Shown: positions 1 through 9,183 of the stretch, piece by piece | Layout of the letters: each line of letters begins with the position of its first letter | How positions within the stretch are numbered: position 1 is the stretch's first letter | Assembly (NCBI RefSeq): GCF_013377905.1 | Contig: NZ_JABKAV010000017.1 | Span: forward strand, 1-64,000 | Length of the DNA: 64,000 bases | Direction: 5' to 3' | DNA from: Hymenobacter terrestris | Lineage (GTDB): Bacteria > Bacteroidota > Bacteroidia > Cytophagales > Hymenobacteraceae | Position numbers and translations under genes: made by a program | Notes under the pieces: generated by a model | Told to the model about the DNA's origin: nothing | The model's database searches: none | What the model saw: the letters and a program-made list of their open reading frames with translations, nothing else

Positions 1-1
1 C

Positions 2-709
2 CTACTGCCCTACCAAAAATACCGCCGGCTGCTTGTGGATATCCGGTTTGGGGCGCTTGCGCCAGCCAGCTACTGTGTCGGTGACGATGAATTCGTTGGG
101 GGCGGTGAGACTGGCCGCTACGCAGAGCCGGGTGCCGGAGTGCAGGCCGGCAAGCAAATCATCGAGCAGGGGCAGGTTGCGGTAGGGCGTTTCGATGAAC
201 AGCTGGGTCTGGTGCAGCTGTAGCGCCTGTTGCTCCAGTTTCTTGATGGCCGCCAGCCGCGGGCCCCGCTCAATGGGCAGGTAGCCGTGAAACGTGAAGC
301 TCTGCCCGTTCATACCCGAAGCCATCAGGGCCAATAGCAGGCTGCTGGGCCCCACCAGGGGCACCACCGTAATGCCCAACTGATGAGCGCGGCGGGCCAG
401 CTCGGCCCCCGGGTCAGCAATGCCGGGGCAGCCGGCCTCCGAAATTACGCCCGCATCCTGGCCCTGCAGCACGGGCTGCAACGCTGCCTGCACCTGGGCT
501 TCGGTGCTGTCTTTGTCAATCACGCTGATGCGCAGCTGCTCGATAACGTGCTCCGGCGCCACACGCTTGATAAAGCGGCGGGCCGTACGGGCGTTTTCCA
601 CCAGAAAGCACGACAGCGCCGCTACCTGCGCCGGCACCTGTGGCGGCAGTACCTGCGCCTCCGTGTCGTCGGCCAGAATGGTTGGAATCAGGTAAAGCGT
701 GCCGGGCAT
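2..709 (-). CDS. RsmI-like SAM-dependent methyltransferase
   Basis: This 235-residue protein belongs to the tetrapyrrole-methylase fold family that includes RsmI, which 2'-O-methylates C1402 of 16S rRNA. Visible family features are the N-terminal strand LYLIPT, the segment EAGCPGIADPG (about residues 91-101; DAGTPxISDPG in RsmI), the following VGPSSLLLALMASG loop, and LFIETPYRN, which corresponds to the FYESPHR motif. It is clearly shorter than E. coli RsmI (about 286 residues), with a reduced N-terminal region, so it may be the short paralogue common in Bacteroidota whose substrate is not settled; rRNA methylation is an inference. The ATG at 709 is the first good start, and the stop codon lies at the very edge of the window, so the gene is complete. 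Confidence 0.85.
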   Translation of the reverse strand: MPGTLYLIPTILADDTEAQVLPPQVPAQVAALSCFLVENARTARRFIKRVAPEHVIEQLRISVIDKDSTEAQVQAALQPVLQGQDAGVISEAGCPGIADPGAELARRAHQLGITVVPLVGPSSLLLALMASGMNGQSFTFHGYLPIERGPRLAAIKKLEQQALQLHQTQLFIETPYRNLPLLDDLLAGLHSGTRLCVAASLTAPNEFIVTDTVAGWRKRPKPDIHKQPAVFLVGQ

Positions 710-760
710 CTTGGGAGTGGATGAATGAGTAACTCGGTGAATAAGTGGGCAAAGGCTCTT

Positions 761-849
761 GTCATCCTGAGCTTGCGAAGGACCTACGCAGAAGCTGACT
801 CAATCAATAAAAAGCCTCTGTGCAAGTGCTTCGTTGCACTCAGGATGAT
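761..849. repeat. Intergenic imperfect palindrome, family B
   Basis: The left end reads GTCATCCTGAGCTTGCGAAG and the right end, read on the other strand, begins ATCATCCTGAGTGCAACGAAG, so the two halves form an imperfect inverted repeat. The same core recurs at 35156, 45995, 48512 and 63923. It lies between two minus-strand genes. Confidence 0.6.
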
Positions 850-861
850 AGTTATGCTCAG

Positions 862-1641
862 CTACATCCCCACAAAATCCTGCACCAGCCCGAACACTTC
901 GTCGGGCTTTTCGGAGTGTACCCAGTGGCCGGCGTCGAGCACGGTGGCTACCTGCGAGTTAGGAAACAGGGCCGGGATGCCGTGCAGCTTGTCTTCGGCG
1001 TCGATATAATCGGACGTGCCGCCGTTGATGAACAGTGCGGGCTTGAGGAAGGGCTGATTACCCGTTATTTCGACCCCGATGCTGGTCATCTGCTCCGTGA
1101 GCACGGGCAAGTTCACGCGCCAGGCAAACGAGTTATCGTCCTGGCGGTAGAGGTTTTTGAGTAGGAACTGCCGTACGCCGAAGCTAGAAATATGGCGGGC
1201 CAGTGCGTCGTCGGCGGCTTGGCGGCCGGTGCACTGCGTAAAGTCGACCGAGTTCAGTCCGTCCAAAATGGCATCTTGGTGGCGCATATCGGAGGCGCGG
1301 GGGGCAATATCAACCACAATGAGCTTGCCCAGGCGGTCGGGGTAATCGAGGGCGAAGCGCATGGCCGCTTTACCGCCCATACTGTGGCCGAGCAGCGTCG
1401 TATCAGGGCTCAGGCCCAGCTGGTCGAACAAGCCCAGCACATCGGCAGCCATGGCGTTGTAGGTGTGCTCGGGCGAATGGGGCGAGCGGCCGTGGTTGCG
1501 CAAATCAACCGAAATGACGCGGTGGCCGGCCTCAGCCCAGCGCCGGGCCAGCGTCTGCCAGTTGTCGAGGGTGCCAAACAGGCCGTGCAGAATGACCAGC
1601 GGGGTGCCCTGCCCCGTTTCTCGGTAGTGAAGTTGCAGCAT
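862..1641 (-). CDS. alpha/beta-hydrolase (YbfF-like esterase)
   Basis: A 259-residue soluble alpha/beta-hydrolase. The oxyanion-hole segment LHGLFG lies near residue 18, the nucleophile elbow is GHSMGG near residue 85 (catalytic Ser), and the C-terminal DAGHWVHSEKP carries the catalytic His. The spacing and the motif DLRNHGRSPHS resemble the YbfF family of small acyl-esterases; the true substrate is unknown. The frame stays open a further 61 codons upstream, but that extension has no family similarity and would run into the histidine kinase gene, so the ATG at 1641 is chosen. It lies 59 bases downstream of the histidine kinase on the same strand and could be read from it. Confidence 0.88.
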   Translation of the reverse strand: MLQLHYRETGQGTPLVILHGLFGTLDNWQTLARRWAEAGHRVISVDLRNHGRSPHSPEHTYNAMAADVLGLFDQLGLSPDTTLLGHSMGGKAAMRFALDYPDRLGKLIVVDIAPRASDMRHQDAILDGLNSVDFTQCTGRQAADDALARHISSFGVRQFLLKNLYRQDDNSFAWRVNLPVLTEQMTSIGVEITGNQPFLKPALFINGGTSDYIDAEDKLHGIPALFPNSQVATVLDAGHWVHSEKPDEVFGLVQDFVGM

Positions 1642-1700
1642 ATCCGCAAAAATAGCGAAATGGGTTGGGCAGCGGCGACTTCCTTCTGTTAGCGCTCCAC

Positions 1701-3620
1701 TTAACTCTCTTGGGCCGGTGCCTCGGGCAGGGCTGCGGGTAGGGTAACATATACCGTGGTGCCCTGGCCAGGCGTGCTTTCGATGCGCAATGAGCCGGCC
1801 TGCCGGCTGGAGAAAGCCCGGCACAACAGTAACCCCAGCCCTGTGCCCGAGCGCGGGCCCTGCAGGGGCGGAGCCAGGGCTTCGGAGCGGTGCAGCGCGG
1901 CCACCTGCTCGGTCGGCATCCCTGAACCTGTGTCCTCTACCCGCAGCGTTATCCGTCCGGGGCTGCTCTCCTGGGCTTCCAGCCTAATGTGCCCGCCCGA
2001 AGGTGTAAACTTTAGGGCATTGCCTACCAGGTTGCGCAGGATGGTCTGGGTCATGTGGGAATCGGCCCAGAGCAACAGGTCCGGTCCGGCATCGAGGTGC
2101 ATAGTAAGCTGTTTGGCCACCAATGCGTTGGCATACAGACGGTGGATGTCTCCGAATAGATCGGCCACGCCCAATAACTGCGGCCGGAAGGCCAGTTCGC
2201 CCGTCTGACTAACGGCCCAGTTGAGCAGGTTATCGAGCAGGTGATTGAGTTGGTGGGCCGATTGGCGCACCAGCTCGGGCAGGCGGCGCAGGCCGGCCTC
2301 GTCGCCCTGACGCAGGTAAAAATCAATCAGTTCGGTAACGCTGGCAAACGACGTGACGGGGCCGCGCAGGTCGTGAGCCACAATGGCGTAAAGTCGGTCC
2401 TTGGAAGCCGCTACCTGGCGCAACTCGGCCGAAGTGCGCTCCAGTGCCTGATTATTGGCGGCCACTGCGGCGCGGCTACGGCGGAGCTTGGTATAGAGCA
2501 GCCCGGCCCCGCCCAGACCCAGCAGCAGCGTCACGATGGCAACAATCTGGGCCCGGTTGCGCTGTTGCATCACGTTTTCGCGGTCGGTGAGCTGCTGAAT
2601 AATTCGCTCTTTATCGGCCGTTTCGTAGCGGGTTTGCAGGGCCAGCAGCGTTTGTAGGCGCGAGCGGCTGTTAAGGCTGTCGTTGAGGCTGCGAAACCGC
2701 AGCTGCCACTCGTAGGCTTGGTCGTACTCGCGGCGGGCAGCATTGATGTCGGCCAGCAGGCTGTAGGCATCGAGCACCCGCTCCTGATAGTCGAGGTTGC
2801 GGGCCAGCGTCAGGGCCCGGCGGGTGAGTTCCTCAGCCTCCTCCAACTCATTGTTGAGCAGTAACACCGTGGCCAGTAGCTCCAGGTGGCCGGCCTCGAA
2901 GCGCTGGCCGGGCAACGGCTCCAGCAGGCTCACGGCTTTGCGCAGCAGGCCTTCGGCCGTGCCCATCCGCTTCATCTGCAGGTAGTATGTGCCCAAGTTG
3001 GCCAAGTACAGCGACTCGCCGGCCTGGTCGCCGTGGCGGCGGGCCAGCTCCAGCGCCCGACGGGTAAACAGCATACCCCGCGAGCGGTAACGCATCGTGA
3101 AATACAGGTTGCCCAGGTTGCCAAACAGCATGAGCTGCGAGCTTACCTTCACTTCGGGCTCATAGGCAAAGCGCAGGGCCCGGCGGTAGTTGAGCAAGGC
3201 GGCAGCTGTGTCATTGCGCTCGTGGTACACGCTGCCCATGCCCGTAAAGCTGCGCACCAACCCATCGTTGGAGCGCAACTGCCGGGCCAGCAGCAGGGCT
3301 TCCTGCTGCAGCTCCAACGCGTGCGGGCCATCAGCCAGGTTGGCGTAGCAGCTGGCCAGCGCCAGCAGCCCGCGCATCAGGCCGGGGCGGTCGGCTAACT
3401 TGCGGGCCAGTACCACGGATTGTTCGCCGTAGCGCAGAGCCTGGGTCGGGCGGTTGTCGTGCAGTATATAGCACAACTCGTTCAGCAGTCGTACGCGGCC
3501 CGTATCGGCCGGCTGGGTCTGCAGTTGCTGCCGCAGCTCGGGTACAGAGGCTGCCTGTCCCCACAGGCTGCTGAGCAGCAAGGCAACGAGCAGCAAGGCA
3601 ACGAGCAGAAGGCACCGCAT
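1701..3620 (-). CDS. TPR-containing sensor histidine kinase
   Basis: About 639 residues. A hydrophobic leader begins at the chosen start (RCLLLVALLLVALLLSS), followed by a helical region of tetratricopeptide-type repeats (about residues 40-340), one membrane segment around 357-378, a short coiled linker, a HisKA domain with phospho-acceptor His in AHDLRGP (about residue 416), and an HATPase_c domain with N-box LRNLVGNALKF, G1 VEDTGSGMP and G2 GTGLGL. The layout suggests that the TPR part is periplasmic and senses or binds a protein partner, while the kinase acts in the cytoplasm. No response regulator lies nearby, so it is an orphan kinase. The longer frame from 3719 adds 33 residues before the signal and is rejected. 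The signal is unknown. Confidence 0.9.
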   Translation of the reverse strand: MRCLLLVALLLVALLLSSLWGQAASVPELRQQLQTQPADTGRVRLLNELCYILHDNRPTQALRYGEQSVVLARKLADRPGLMRGLLALASCYANLADGPHALELQQEALLLARQLRSNDGLVRSFTGMGSVYHERNDTAAALLNYRRALRFAYEPEVKVSSQLMLFGNLGNLYFTMRYRSRGMLFTRRALELARRHGDQAGESLYLANLGTYYLQMKRMGTAEGLLRKAVSLLEPLPGQRFEAGHLELLATVLLLNNELEEAEELTRRALTLARNLDYQERVLDAYSLLADINAARREYDQAYEWQLRFRSLNDSLNSRSRLQTLLALQTRYETADKERIIQQLTDRENVMQQRNRAQIVAIVTLLLGLGGAGLLYTKLRRSRAAVAANNQALERTSAELRQVAASKDRLYAIVAHDLRGPVTSFASVTELIDFYLRQGDEAGLRRLPELVRQSAHQLNHLLDNLLNWAVSQTGELAFRPQLLGVADLFGDIHRLYANALVAKQLTMHLDAGPDLLLWADSHMTQTILRNLVGNALKFTPSGGHIRLEAQESSPGRITLRVEDTGSGMPTEQVAALHRSEALAPPLQGPRSGTGLGLLLCRAFSSRQAGSLRIESTPGQGTTVYVTLPAALPEAPAQES

Positions 3621-3864
3621 TAGAAGCAGATAAGGGGAGAGTTTATATACTCTGGCGCAACGGGGCCCAAGTGCGGCACTGATGGCTAAATGTACTATTA
3701 TTCTGCAGCTGCGAATCAACGCTTAATCTTGGTGTCTATTCTGATTACGGCTGATAACGCAGCCACCCGGGAGTGTGTTGGGGGCCTGATAACTGAAAAG
3801 CTACGCACAAAGCGCGAAGAAACCAGCATAAGTGGCCTGTATGTAATAACCGATATGCGGGCCT

Positions 3865-4458
3865 CTACAGCCAGCAAATCCAGGCCTGGCGCCGTTCCAG
3901 CGGTGTGTTGCGCAGGAACTCCGTCAGGGACTGCAGGTCAGTCAGCGCCGAAGTCAGGGTGATGCTTTGTCCGTTGCGCAGGTGCAGGCGCAGGTAGTCG
4001 TAGGGGCTCCAGAAGGGGCGGCGCGAGCGGCAAGTAACCCGCTCAACGCGCAACAGGTCGTGCTTCTCAAACGGAATCCGGGTAGCATCCTCGTACACTT
4101 CCAGCCGGTTCTGCTTGGGCTCGAAAACCAGCGTAGTGTGCAGGTTACTGATGCCGTACTGCCCATGTAGTAACAGCGCCGGCCCCGCAAAGCCCAGCAC
4201 GACCACCGTCATCAGCAGCAGCAGAATCCATTCGTGCGGAGCCAGCGTGTCGGCGTAAAAAAACGCCCCCAGAAACGGCAGTCCCACGCCCAAACACAGC
4301 AGCGGCCAAAATAACAGCCGCAACTGCCGGGCATAGTTGAGCCGGTAGGTGTGGCTTTTGCGGCTGAACAGGCCACTGAACAGCCGCAGCCCCAGCACCA
4401 GCGCAGCCCCCAGCGCGGCCACCTCCAGCAACGGCCGCAGGAAAGAGAGGAGCTTCAT
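3865..4458 (-). CDS. Membrane protein with PH-like soluble tail
   Basis: I do not recognise a named family for this 197-residue protein. It has a hydrophobic stretch at residues 8-30, two more at about 47-70 and 77-98, and then a soluble C-terminal part of about 95 residues (TTLVFEPKQNRLEVYEDATRIPFEKHDLL...) that looks like the beta-rich PH-like domain found in many bacterial membrane proteins. It starts 9 bases after the selD stop on the same strand and is probably co-transcribed with mnmH and selD, but nothing in the sequence ties it to selenium. Function unknown. Confidence 0.75.
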   Translation of the reverse strand: MKLLSFLRPLLEVAALGAALVLGLRLFSGLFSRKSHTYRLNYARQLRLLFWPLLCLGVGLPFLGAFFYADTLAPHEWILLLLMTVVVLGFAGPALLLHGQYGISNLHTTLVFEPKQNRLEVYEDATRIPFEKHDLLRVERVTCRSRRPFWSPYDYLRLHLRNGQSITLTSALTDLQSLTEFLRNTPLERRQAWICWL

Positions 4459-4467
4459 CCGGTAGGC

Positions 4468-5514
4468 TTAGCTCACCAGAATCCAGGGTTCGTCGGCCTG
4501 GTGGGCGCGCAACGTACCAAACGGCTCCAGCGCCAAGCCGTGCTGTTCGAATACGGTCCGCACCGCCTCGCGGCCGGCGGGGTCAACGCACACAAGCAGG
4601 CCACCCGACGTCTGGGGGTCGCAGAGCCAAGCGCGCTGCTCGTCGGTTACGTCGCCCACCTTGTGGCCATACGAATCCCAGTTGCGCACTGTACCACCCG
4701 GAATCGACTTCTGGGCGTAGTAGGCGGCGGCCTCCGGAATCAGCGGCACTTTATCGAACTCGATTTCAGCGGTCAGGTTGCTGCCCTCGCACACCTCGGC
4801 CAGGTGGCCCAGCAGCCCAAAACCCGTTACGTCGGTCATGGCCCGCACGGCTTCCAGCGGCCCCAGCTCGGCCCCGATTTTATTCAGCATCATCATGCTC
4901 CTGGGTGCCAGCTGCTCGTCTTCGGGACGCAGAATGCCTTTTTTCTGGGCCGTAGTCAGCATACCTACACCCAGCGGCTTGGTTAGGTACAGCTCGCACC
5001 CAGCGGTGGCCGTGTCGTTTTGCTTGAGGTTTTTGATGTCGAGCAACCCCGTTACGGCCAAGCCGAAAATGGGCTCCGGCGAGTCGATGCTGTGGCCGCC
5101 GGCCAGCGGGATACCTGCCTCGGCGCAGATGCTGCGGCTGCCTTCAATCACGCGGCGGGCCACTTCGGGCGGCAGCTTGTCAATGGGCCAGCCCAAAACG
5201 GCAATGGCCATAATGGGCCGCCCGCCCATGGCGTACACATCCGAAATAGCGTTGGCCGAAGCAATTCGTCCGAAATCGTAGGCGTCATCCACAATCGGCA
5301 TGAAGAAGTCGGTGGTGCTGATAACAGCCTGTCCGCCGCCGATGTCGTACACGGCCGCATCGTCGCGCGAGGCGTTGCCTACCAGTAGCTTGTCGTGGGT
5401 GGGCTGGGGCAGGCTGGTGTGCAGAATCTGGTCGAGCACCTTGGGCGCGATTTTGCAGCCGCAGCCCGCGCCGTGGCTGTATTGGGTCAGGCGGATTTTA
5501 TCGGTTTCAGTCAT
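4468..5514 (-). CDS. selD: Selenide, water dikinase SelD
   Basis: SelD makes selenophosphate from selenide and ATP. The 348-residue length matches the family. The N-terminal motif [13 protein letters not shown] is almost identical to the E. coli enzyme; Cys18 and Lys21 correspond to its essential Cys17 and Lys20, so this is the cysteine form rather than a selenoprotein. The glycine-rich segments [15 protein letters not shown] and [12 protein letters not shown] are typical of the AIR-synthase-like fold. It lies 67 bases downstream of mnmH on the same strand, so its selenophosphate most simply feeds tRNA selenouridine synthesis. No selA, selB or tRNA-Sec is seen in the window. Confidence 0.96.
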   Translation of the reverse strand: MTETDKIRLTQYSHGAGCGCKIAPKVLDQILHTSLPQPTHDKLLVGNASRDDAAVYDIGGGQAVISTTDFFMPIVDDAYDFGRIASANAISDVYAMGGRPIMAIAVLGWPIDKLPPEVARRVIEGSRSICAEAGIPLAGGHSIDSPEPIFGLAVTGLLDIKNLKQNDTATAGCELYLTKPLGVGMLTTAQKKGILRPEDEQLAPRSMMMLNKIGAELGPLEAVRAMTDVTGFGLLGHLAEVCEGSNLTAEIEFDKVPLIPEAAAYYAQKSIPGGTVRNWDSYGHKVGDVTDEQRAWLCDPQTSGGLLVCVDPAGREAVRTVFEQHGLALEPFGTLRAHQADEPWILVS

Positions 5515-5581
5515 GTCGATTGTTTCAGGTTAGGTTCCTACAGAGAGGCGCAGCGGGATGCGGGGATATTGGCAGAACTAT

Positions 5582-6613
5582 TCAGCTTGCTTTCGTAGGG
5601 AAGGCCGCTTGCGCCGCCGCCAACACCAGCCCGGCGTTTATCACCGGGTCGCAGGTGTCGGAGGGCACGGTGATAAAAGGGCGGCCGTCGAGGCCGTGCG
5701 AGTAGGTTTTATCGTAGTAGTCGAGCACGAGGCTCACCATTTTAGGCATGTCGTTTTCGCCGATGGCCGATAGGGCTTCCTTGGTAGCCAGCCCGCCCAG
5801 GCGCTTACGGATGCGCAGTATCGAGGCAGCCAGCGCGGCCGGGTCCTGGCGGCCATACTCGTCGGCCAGCTTGGCCACGCGCACCTCGCGCGGAATCTCC
5901 AGCACCACCAGCGGAGCCATGCGCAACTGCTCGAACAGCCCGCCGGGCACTGCCACGCGCCCGATGCCGCGGCTTTCATCTTCCACCCAAAATGGGGCCT
6001 CGGCGGACAGCGCGGCCAGTTGGGAGGCTAAGTCATTTTCAAATTGCTCCTGGGTGGGCTGCTCGGGCTGGCCGATGCTACCGAACGCCGACCCCTTGTG
6101 AGATGCCAATCCTTCGAGGTCGAGCATGGGTTGGCCCTGGGCCGCCAGCGCGTGCAGCACATCGGTTTTACCCGAGCCCGTAAGGCCACCCAGCACCCAC
6201 ATAGTGCGAGGCTGCTCAAACTCGGCCAGCGCCCAGTGGCGGTAGTCCTTGTAGCCTTTATCCAGCAGCTGCACCTTAAAACCGGCCAGCTCCAGCAGCC
6301 ACTGCACGGCTCCCGAGCGCATGCCGCCGCGCCAGCAATGCACCCGCACCTGCTTGTTCGAGGCCAGCTTGCCGGCCAACTTCACCATCTGGCTCATGCG
6401 GGGGCCGAACAAATCGAGCCCCAGCAGCACGGCTTTGTCTTGGCTTTGCTGCTTATAGGTAGTGCCAATGCGCGCCCGCTCCTCATCCGTAAACAGCGGG
6501 AAGCTCACGGCCCCCGGAATGTGCCCCTGCGTGTACTCGACCGGCGCCCGCACATCCAGAATAGGTCCGTTGGCTTCGGTTTGCAGAAAATCAGGCAGGG
6601 TAAGACGGGGCAT
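5582..6613 (-). CDS. mnmH: tRNA 2-selenouridine synthase MnmH
   Basis: MnmH (SelU, YbbB) replaces sulfur with selenium in the 2-thiouridine at the wobble position of certain tRNAs, through a geranylated intermediate. The N-terminal rhodanese domain (about residues 1-125) carries the active-site cysteine in HCWRGGMRS, and the C-terminal part begins with a P-loop, GLTGSGKTD, around residue 140. The length (343) fits the family. It is the first gene of an apparent minus-strand operon mnmH-selD-membrane protein. The start ATG at 6613 opens directly into the rhodanese domain. Confidence 0.95.
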   Translation of the reverse strand: MPRLTLPDFLQTEANGPILDVRAPVEYTQGHIPGAVSFPLFTDEERARIGTTYKQQSQDKAVLLGLDLFGPRMSQMVKLAGKLASNKQVRVHCWRGGMRSGAVQWLLELAGFKVQLLDKGYKDYRHWALAEFEQPRTMWVLGGLTGSGKTDVLHALAAQGQPMLDLEGLASHKGSAFGSIGQPEQPTQEQFENDLASQLAALSAEAPFWVEDESRGIGRVAVPGGLFEQLRMAPLVVLEIPREVRVAKLADEYGRQDPAALAASILRIRKRLGGLATKEALSAIGENDMPKMVSLVLDYYDKTYSHGLDGRPFITVPSDTCDPVINAGLVLAAAQAAFPTKAS

Positions 6614-6671
6614 TGATTGAATTAAAATGACTTTGCTGAATGAAACGGAGCTTGAAATCTACACTTTCGTT

Positions 6672-7397
6672 CTAATTCTTAACCGCTGAAAGACACCGCT
6701 TGTACAGCTGCACCGTGTTTTCTAGCCCCAGGTACAGCGCGTCGCATACCAGGGCGTGGCCGATACTGACTTCGGCCAGGCCGGTCAGATTCTGGGCCAT
6801 GTAGGCGAGGTTGTCGAGGTCGAGGTCGTGGCCGGCATTGAGGCCCAGGCCGAGCTGCTGGGCCAACTGGGCGGCTTCACGGTAGGGCAGGAGAGCGGCT
6901 TCGCGGTCGGCGTGGTAGTGGCGGGCGTAGTCTTCGGTATAGAGCTCGATGCGGTCGGTGCCGGTGGCGGCGGCGGCGCGCACCAGTTCAGGCACGGGGT
7001 CGAGGAAGATGCTCACGCGGCAGCCCAGGCCTTTCAGTTCGGCCACAATGCCGTGCAGATAGTCTTGGTGCTCAATGGTATTCCAGCCGGCGTTGGAGGT
7101 GATGGCATCGGGTGCGTCGGGCACCAGCGTTACCTGCTCAGGCCGTACTTCGCGCACTAAATCCAGGAAATCGGGCGTCGGGTTGCCCTCTACGTTCAAC
7201 TCGGTTTTTACCACGGCCTTTAGGTCGCGCACATCCTGGTAGCGGACGTGGCGCTCATCGGGGCGGGGGTGCACCGTAATACCTTCGGCGCCAAACCGCT
7301 CAATGTCGCGGGCGGCCTGCAGCAAATCGGGACGGTTGTGACCGCGCGCGTTCCGCAGGGTGGCTATTTTATTTATGTTTACGCTAAGCTTCGTCAT
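6672..7397 (-). CDS. pdxJ: Pyridoxine 5'-phosphate synthase PdxJ
   Basis: PdxJ condenses 1-deoxyxylulose 5-phosphate with 3-amino-1-hydroxyacetone phosphate to give pyridoxine 5'-phosphate (DXP-dependent vitamin B6 pathway). The 241-residue product begins [18 protein letters not shown], the family start; the motifs [11 protein letters not shown] (about residues 47-57) and [13 protein letters not shown] near the C terminus are the phosphate and active-site loops of this TIM barrel. The frame is open for 28 codons upstream, but the conserved start is the ATG at 7397. It is divergent from the membrane protein gene at 7480. Confidence 0.95.
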   Translation of the reverse strand: MTKLSVNINKIATLRNARGHNRPDLLQAARDIERFGAEGITVHPRPDERHVRYQDVRDLKAVVKTELNVEGNPTPDFLDLVREVRPEQVTLVPDAPDAITSNAGWNTIEHQDYLHGIVAELKGLGCRVSIFLDPVPELVRAAAATGTDRIELYTEDYARHYHADREAALLPYREAAQLAQQLGLGLNAGHDLDLDNLAYMAQNLTGLAEVSIGHALVCDALYLGLENTVQLYKRCLSAVKN

Positions 7398-7479
7398 ACC
7401 GGGGGCGGGCTGAAAGAAAAGTACGGGGCCGTAAAGATACGTAGCCCCAACAGCCCGGGGTCTTTTAAAGTTGAAGTTC

Positions 7480-8511
7480 ATGACTGCCGCGCCGTTTGCC
7501 CGTTACCGCTTTGCCGCCGGGTTTGCCCTGTTGCTGCTGGCCGTAGTCGGGGTTGAATTTCTCATCATCCAGCGGTCAGACTTTGCGTTTAGGCCCGCAT
7601 TGCCTGCTGCCGTCAGCTTCGATTTGGTGGTGTTGCTGCCAACGCTGTTCTATCTGCTGGTGGTGCGGCCCTACCGCCTGCCGGTCGGTACGGTGGCTAC
7701 CGCCTTCGCCGGCGCGGTGGCGCTGGCGTTCTGGCTGCTGCCGCCTGCCCAGCAAACCTATTTGGCCTGGACCAAATACGGCCTGGTGGCTGCCGAGGGG
7801 CTGGTGCTGATGCTGGGGCTACTGAATCTGCACCGTCTGCGCCAGGCTTTTCGCTTGGCTCATGTCCAAACCCCCGACGTGGTAGCCAGCCTGCAAGCCG
7901 CCTTTCAGAGTGTTTTCGAAAGGCCGCTTACGTTCGTGGTTACCGAAATCAGCCTGGTGTATTACGCTTTGCTGAGCTGGCGGGCCCGCGCCGAAGTCCG
8001 GCCTGCCGACCATGTTTTCACTGCCTACCGCAATTCGGCATTTACGGCTTCCTTGGCCACGGTGGGGCTGTTGTCGGTGGTGGAAATGGGGGTGGCGCAT
8101 GTGCTATTGTTGCGCTGGAGTCCCACGGCGGCGCTGTGGGGAGGGCTGTTGCACGGTTATGGTTTGCTGCTGCTGCTGGCCCATCTGCGGGCTGTGCGCT
8201 TACGGCCGGTGCGCCTGACGGACAGCGGCGAGCTGGTGCTGCGGGTGGGCTTTCTGTGGGAATTACGCCTGCCCGCTACGCTCATTACCGCCTGCATTCC
8301 AATCAACGATGTGCCGTCTGCCACGCCGGGCCTCGTTAATGCGGCTCGCTTGCTGCTCACCCCGCCTAACCTGCTACTCACTCTGAACGAGCCTCACTAT
8401 GCCAGTGGACCCTACGGCCGGCCGCAAAAAGTCAGCCAGCTGGCCCTTTACCTCGACGACCCGGCCAGCTTCCGCACGGCCCTGCTGTCATTGGTCGGGC
8501 CGGGGTGCTAA
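7480..8511 (+). CDS. Polytopic membrane protein of unknown function
   Basis: A 343-residue hydrophobic protein that I cannot place in a named family. About eight hydrophobic stretches are visible, including [20 protein letters not shown] near the start, [35 protein letters not shown], a mid-protein [15 protein letters not shown] and [13 protein letters not shown], followed by a soluble C-terminal part of about 110 residues. It is divergent from pdxJ with an 82-base gap. The frame can be opened three codons earlier on TTG (7471), but the ATG at 7480 is preferred. Confidence 0.75.
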   Translation: MTAAPFARYRFAAGFALLLLAVVGVEFLIIQRSDFAFRPALPAAVSFDLVVLLPTLFYLLVVRPYRLPVGTVATAFAGAVALAFWLLPPAQQTYLAWTKYGLVAAEGLVLMLGLLNLHRLRQAFRLAHVQTPDVVASLQAAFQSVFERPLTFVVTEISLVYYALLSWRARAEVRPADHVFTAYRNSAFTASLATVGLLSVVEMGVAHVLLLRWSPTAALWGGLLHGYGLLLLLAHLRAVRLRPVRLTDSGELVLRVGFLWELRLPATLITACIPINDVPSATPGLVNAARLLLTPPNLLLTLNEPHYASGPYGRPQKVSQLALYLDDPASFRTALLSLVGPGC

Positions 8512-8536
8512 CTGCGCTGCATCCGGGATTAAGCCG

Positions 8537-8544
8537 TAATTTTG
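8537..8544 (+). promoter_or_regulatory. Candidate -7 box for the YqeY gene
   Basis: TAATTTTG matches the Bacteroidota -7 consensus TAnnTTTG and lies 22 bases before the ATG at 8567. No TTTG -33 element is visible at the expected distance. Confidence 0.45.
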
Positions 8545-8566
8545 CCTCTTCCTTATCCCCTGAACC

Positions 8567-9031
8567 ATGTCCCTGAAAGAAACCATCGACGCCGACATCA
8601 AAAAAGCCATGCTGGCCAAAGACAAGCTGCGCCTGACCACGCTGCGCAGCATCAAGTCGCAGATACTGCTGGCCGAAACGGCCGAGGGTCAGCACGGCGC
8701 GGCCCTCACTTCTGATGCCGAAATGAAGCTGCTCACCAAGCAGGCCAAGCAGCGCCGCGAGGCCGCGCAAACCTACAACGAGCAGTTTCGCTCCGACCTC
8801 GAAGAAGTGGAGCTCAACGAGCTGGCCATCATCGAAGAGTATCTGCCCAAGCAGCTTTCCGAAGCCGAATTGGTGGAGAAACTTGTCCACATTATCCAGC
8901 GCGTAGGCGCCACCGGCCCCTCCGACCTGGGTAAAGTAATGGGCGTGGCCGCCCGCGAGCTGGCTGGCCTAGCCGACGGCCGCCTCATCTCCCAAACCGT
9001 CAGCAACCTGCTCAACAACACGAATTTCTAG
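8567..9031 (+). CDS. GatB/YqeY domain protein
   Basis: This 154-residue protein is made entirely of the YqeY domain, which also forms the tail of the GatB subunit of Asp/Glu-tRNA amidotransferase and of some Gln-tRNA synthetases, where it helps tRNA binding. Typical segments are KAMLAKDKLRLTTLRSIKSQI at the start, the helix AEMKLLTKQAKQRREAAQTY, IIEEYLPKQLSEAEL and a C-terminal LGKVMGVAARELAGLADGRLI. Stand-alone YqeY proteins are common in bacteria, and their exact role is not established. The gene is preceded by a -7-like box. Confidence 0.93.
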   Translation: MSLKETIDADIKKAMLAKDKLRLTTLRSIKSQILLAETAEGQHGAALTSDAEMKLLTKQAKQRREAAQTYNEQFRSDLEEVELNELAIIEEYLPKQLSEAELVEKLVHIIQRVGATGPSDLGKVMGVAARELAGLADGRLISQTVSNLLNNTNF

Positions 9032-9042
9032 CGAATATCTGC

Positions 9043-9144
9043 GCACGGTGTAGGGTGCGGGGCTTGTTCCCGCCCGCCGTTGAACGGCTCGGATTTGAAT
9101 CGTCTAACAGCGGGCGGGGGCAAGCCTCGCACCCTACACCGTGC
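9043..9144. repeat. Intergenic palindromic repeat, family A
   Basis: A 102-base inverted repeat. The outer arms of 24 bases (from GCACGGTGTAGGG at the left to CCCTACACCGTGC at the right) differ at one position, and the arms continue less perfectly through CCCGCCCGCCG around a short centre. A second copy with the same GGGGCTTG...CCGCCCGCCG core lies at 39828-39914. No coding sequence is convincing here. Confidence 0.75.
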
Positions 9145-9183
9145 CATTAGCAGTGCCCTCAGTCCTCTAGGCTTTCCCGTTAC

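Noticed and set aside
3690..3962. A 90-codon plus-strand frame in the gap upstream of the histidine kinase
   Set aside because: It runs into the antisense of the 3865 gene and has no signal, motif or promoter. The 244-base gap itself shows no recognisable gene.
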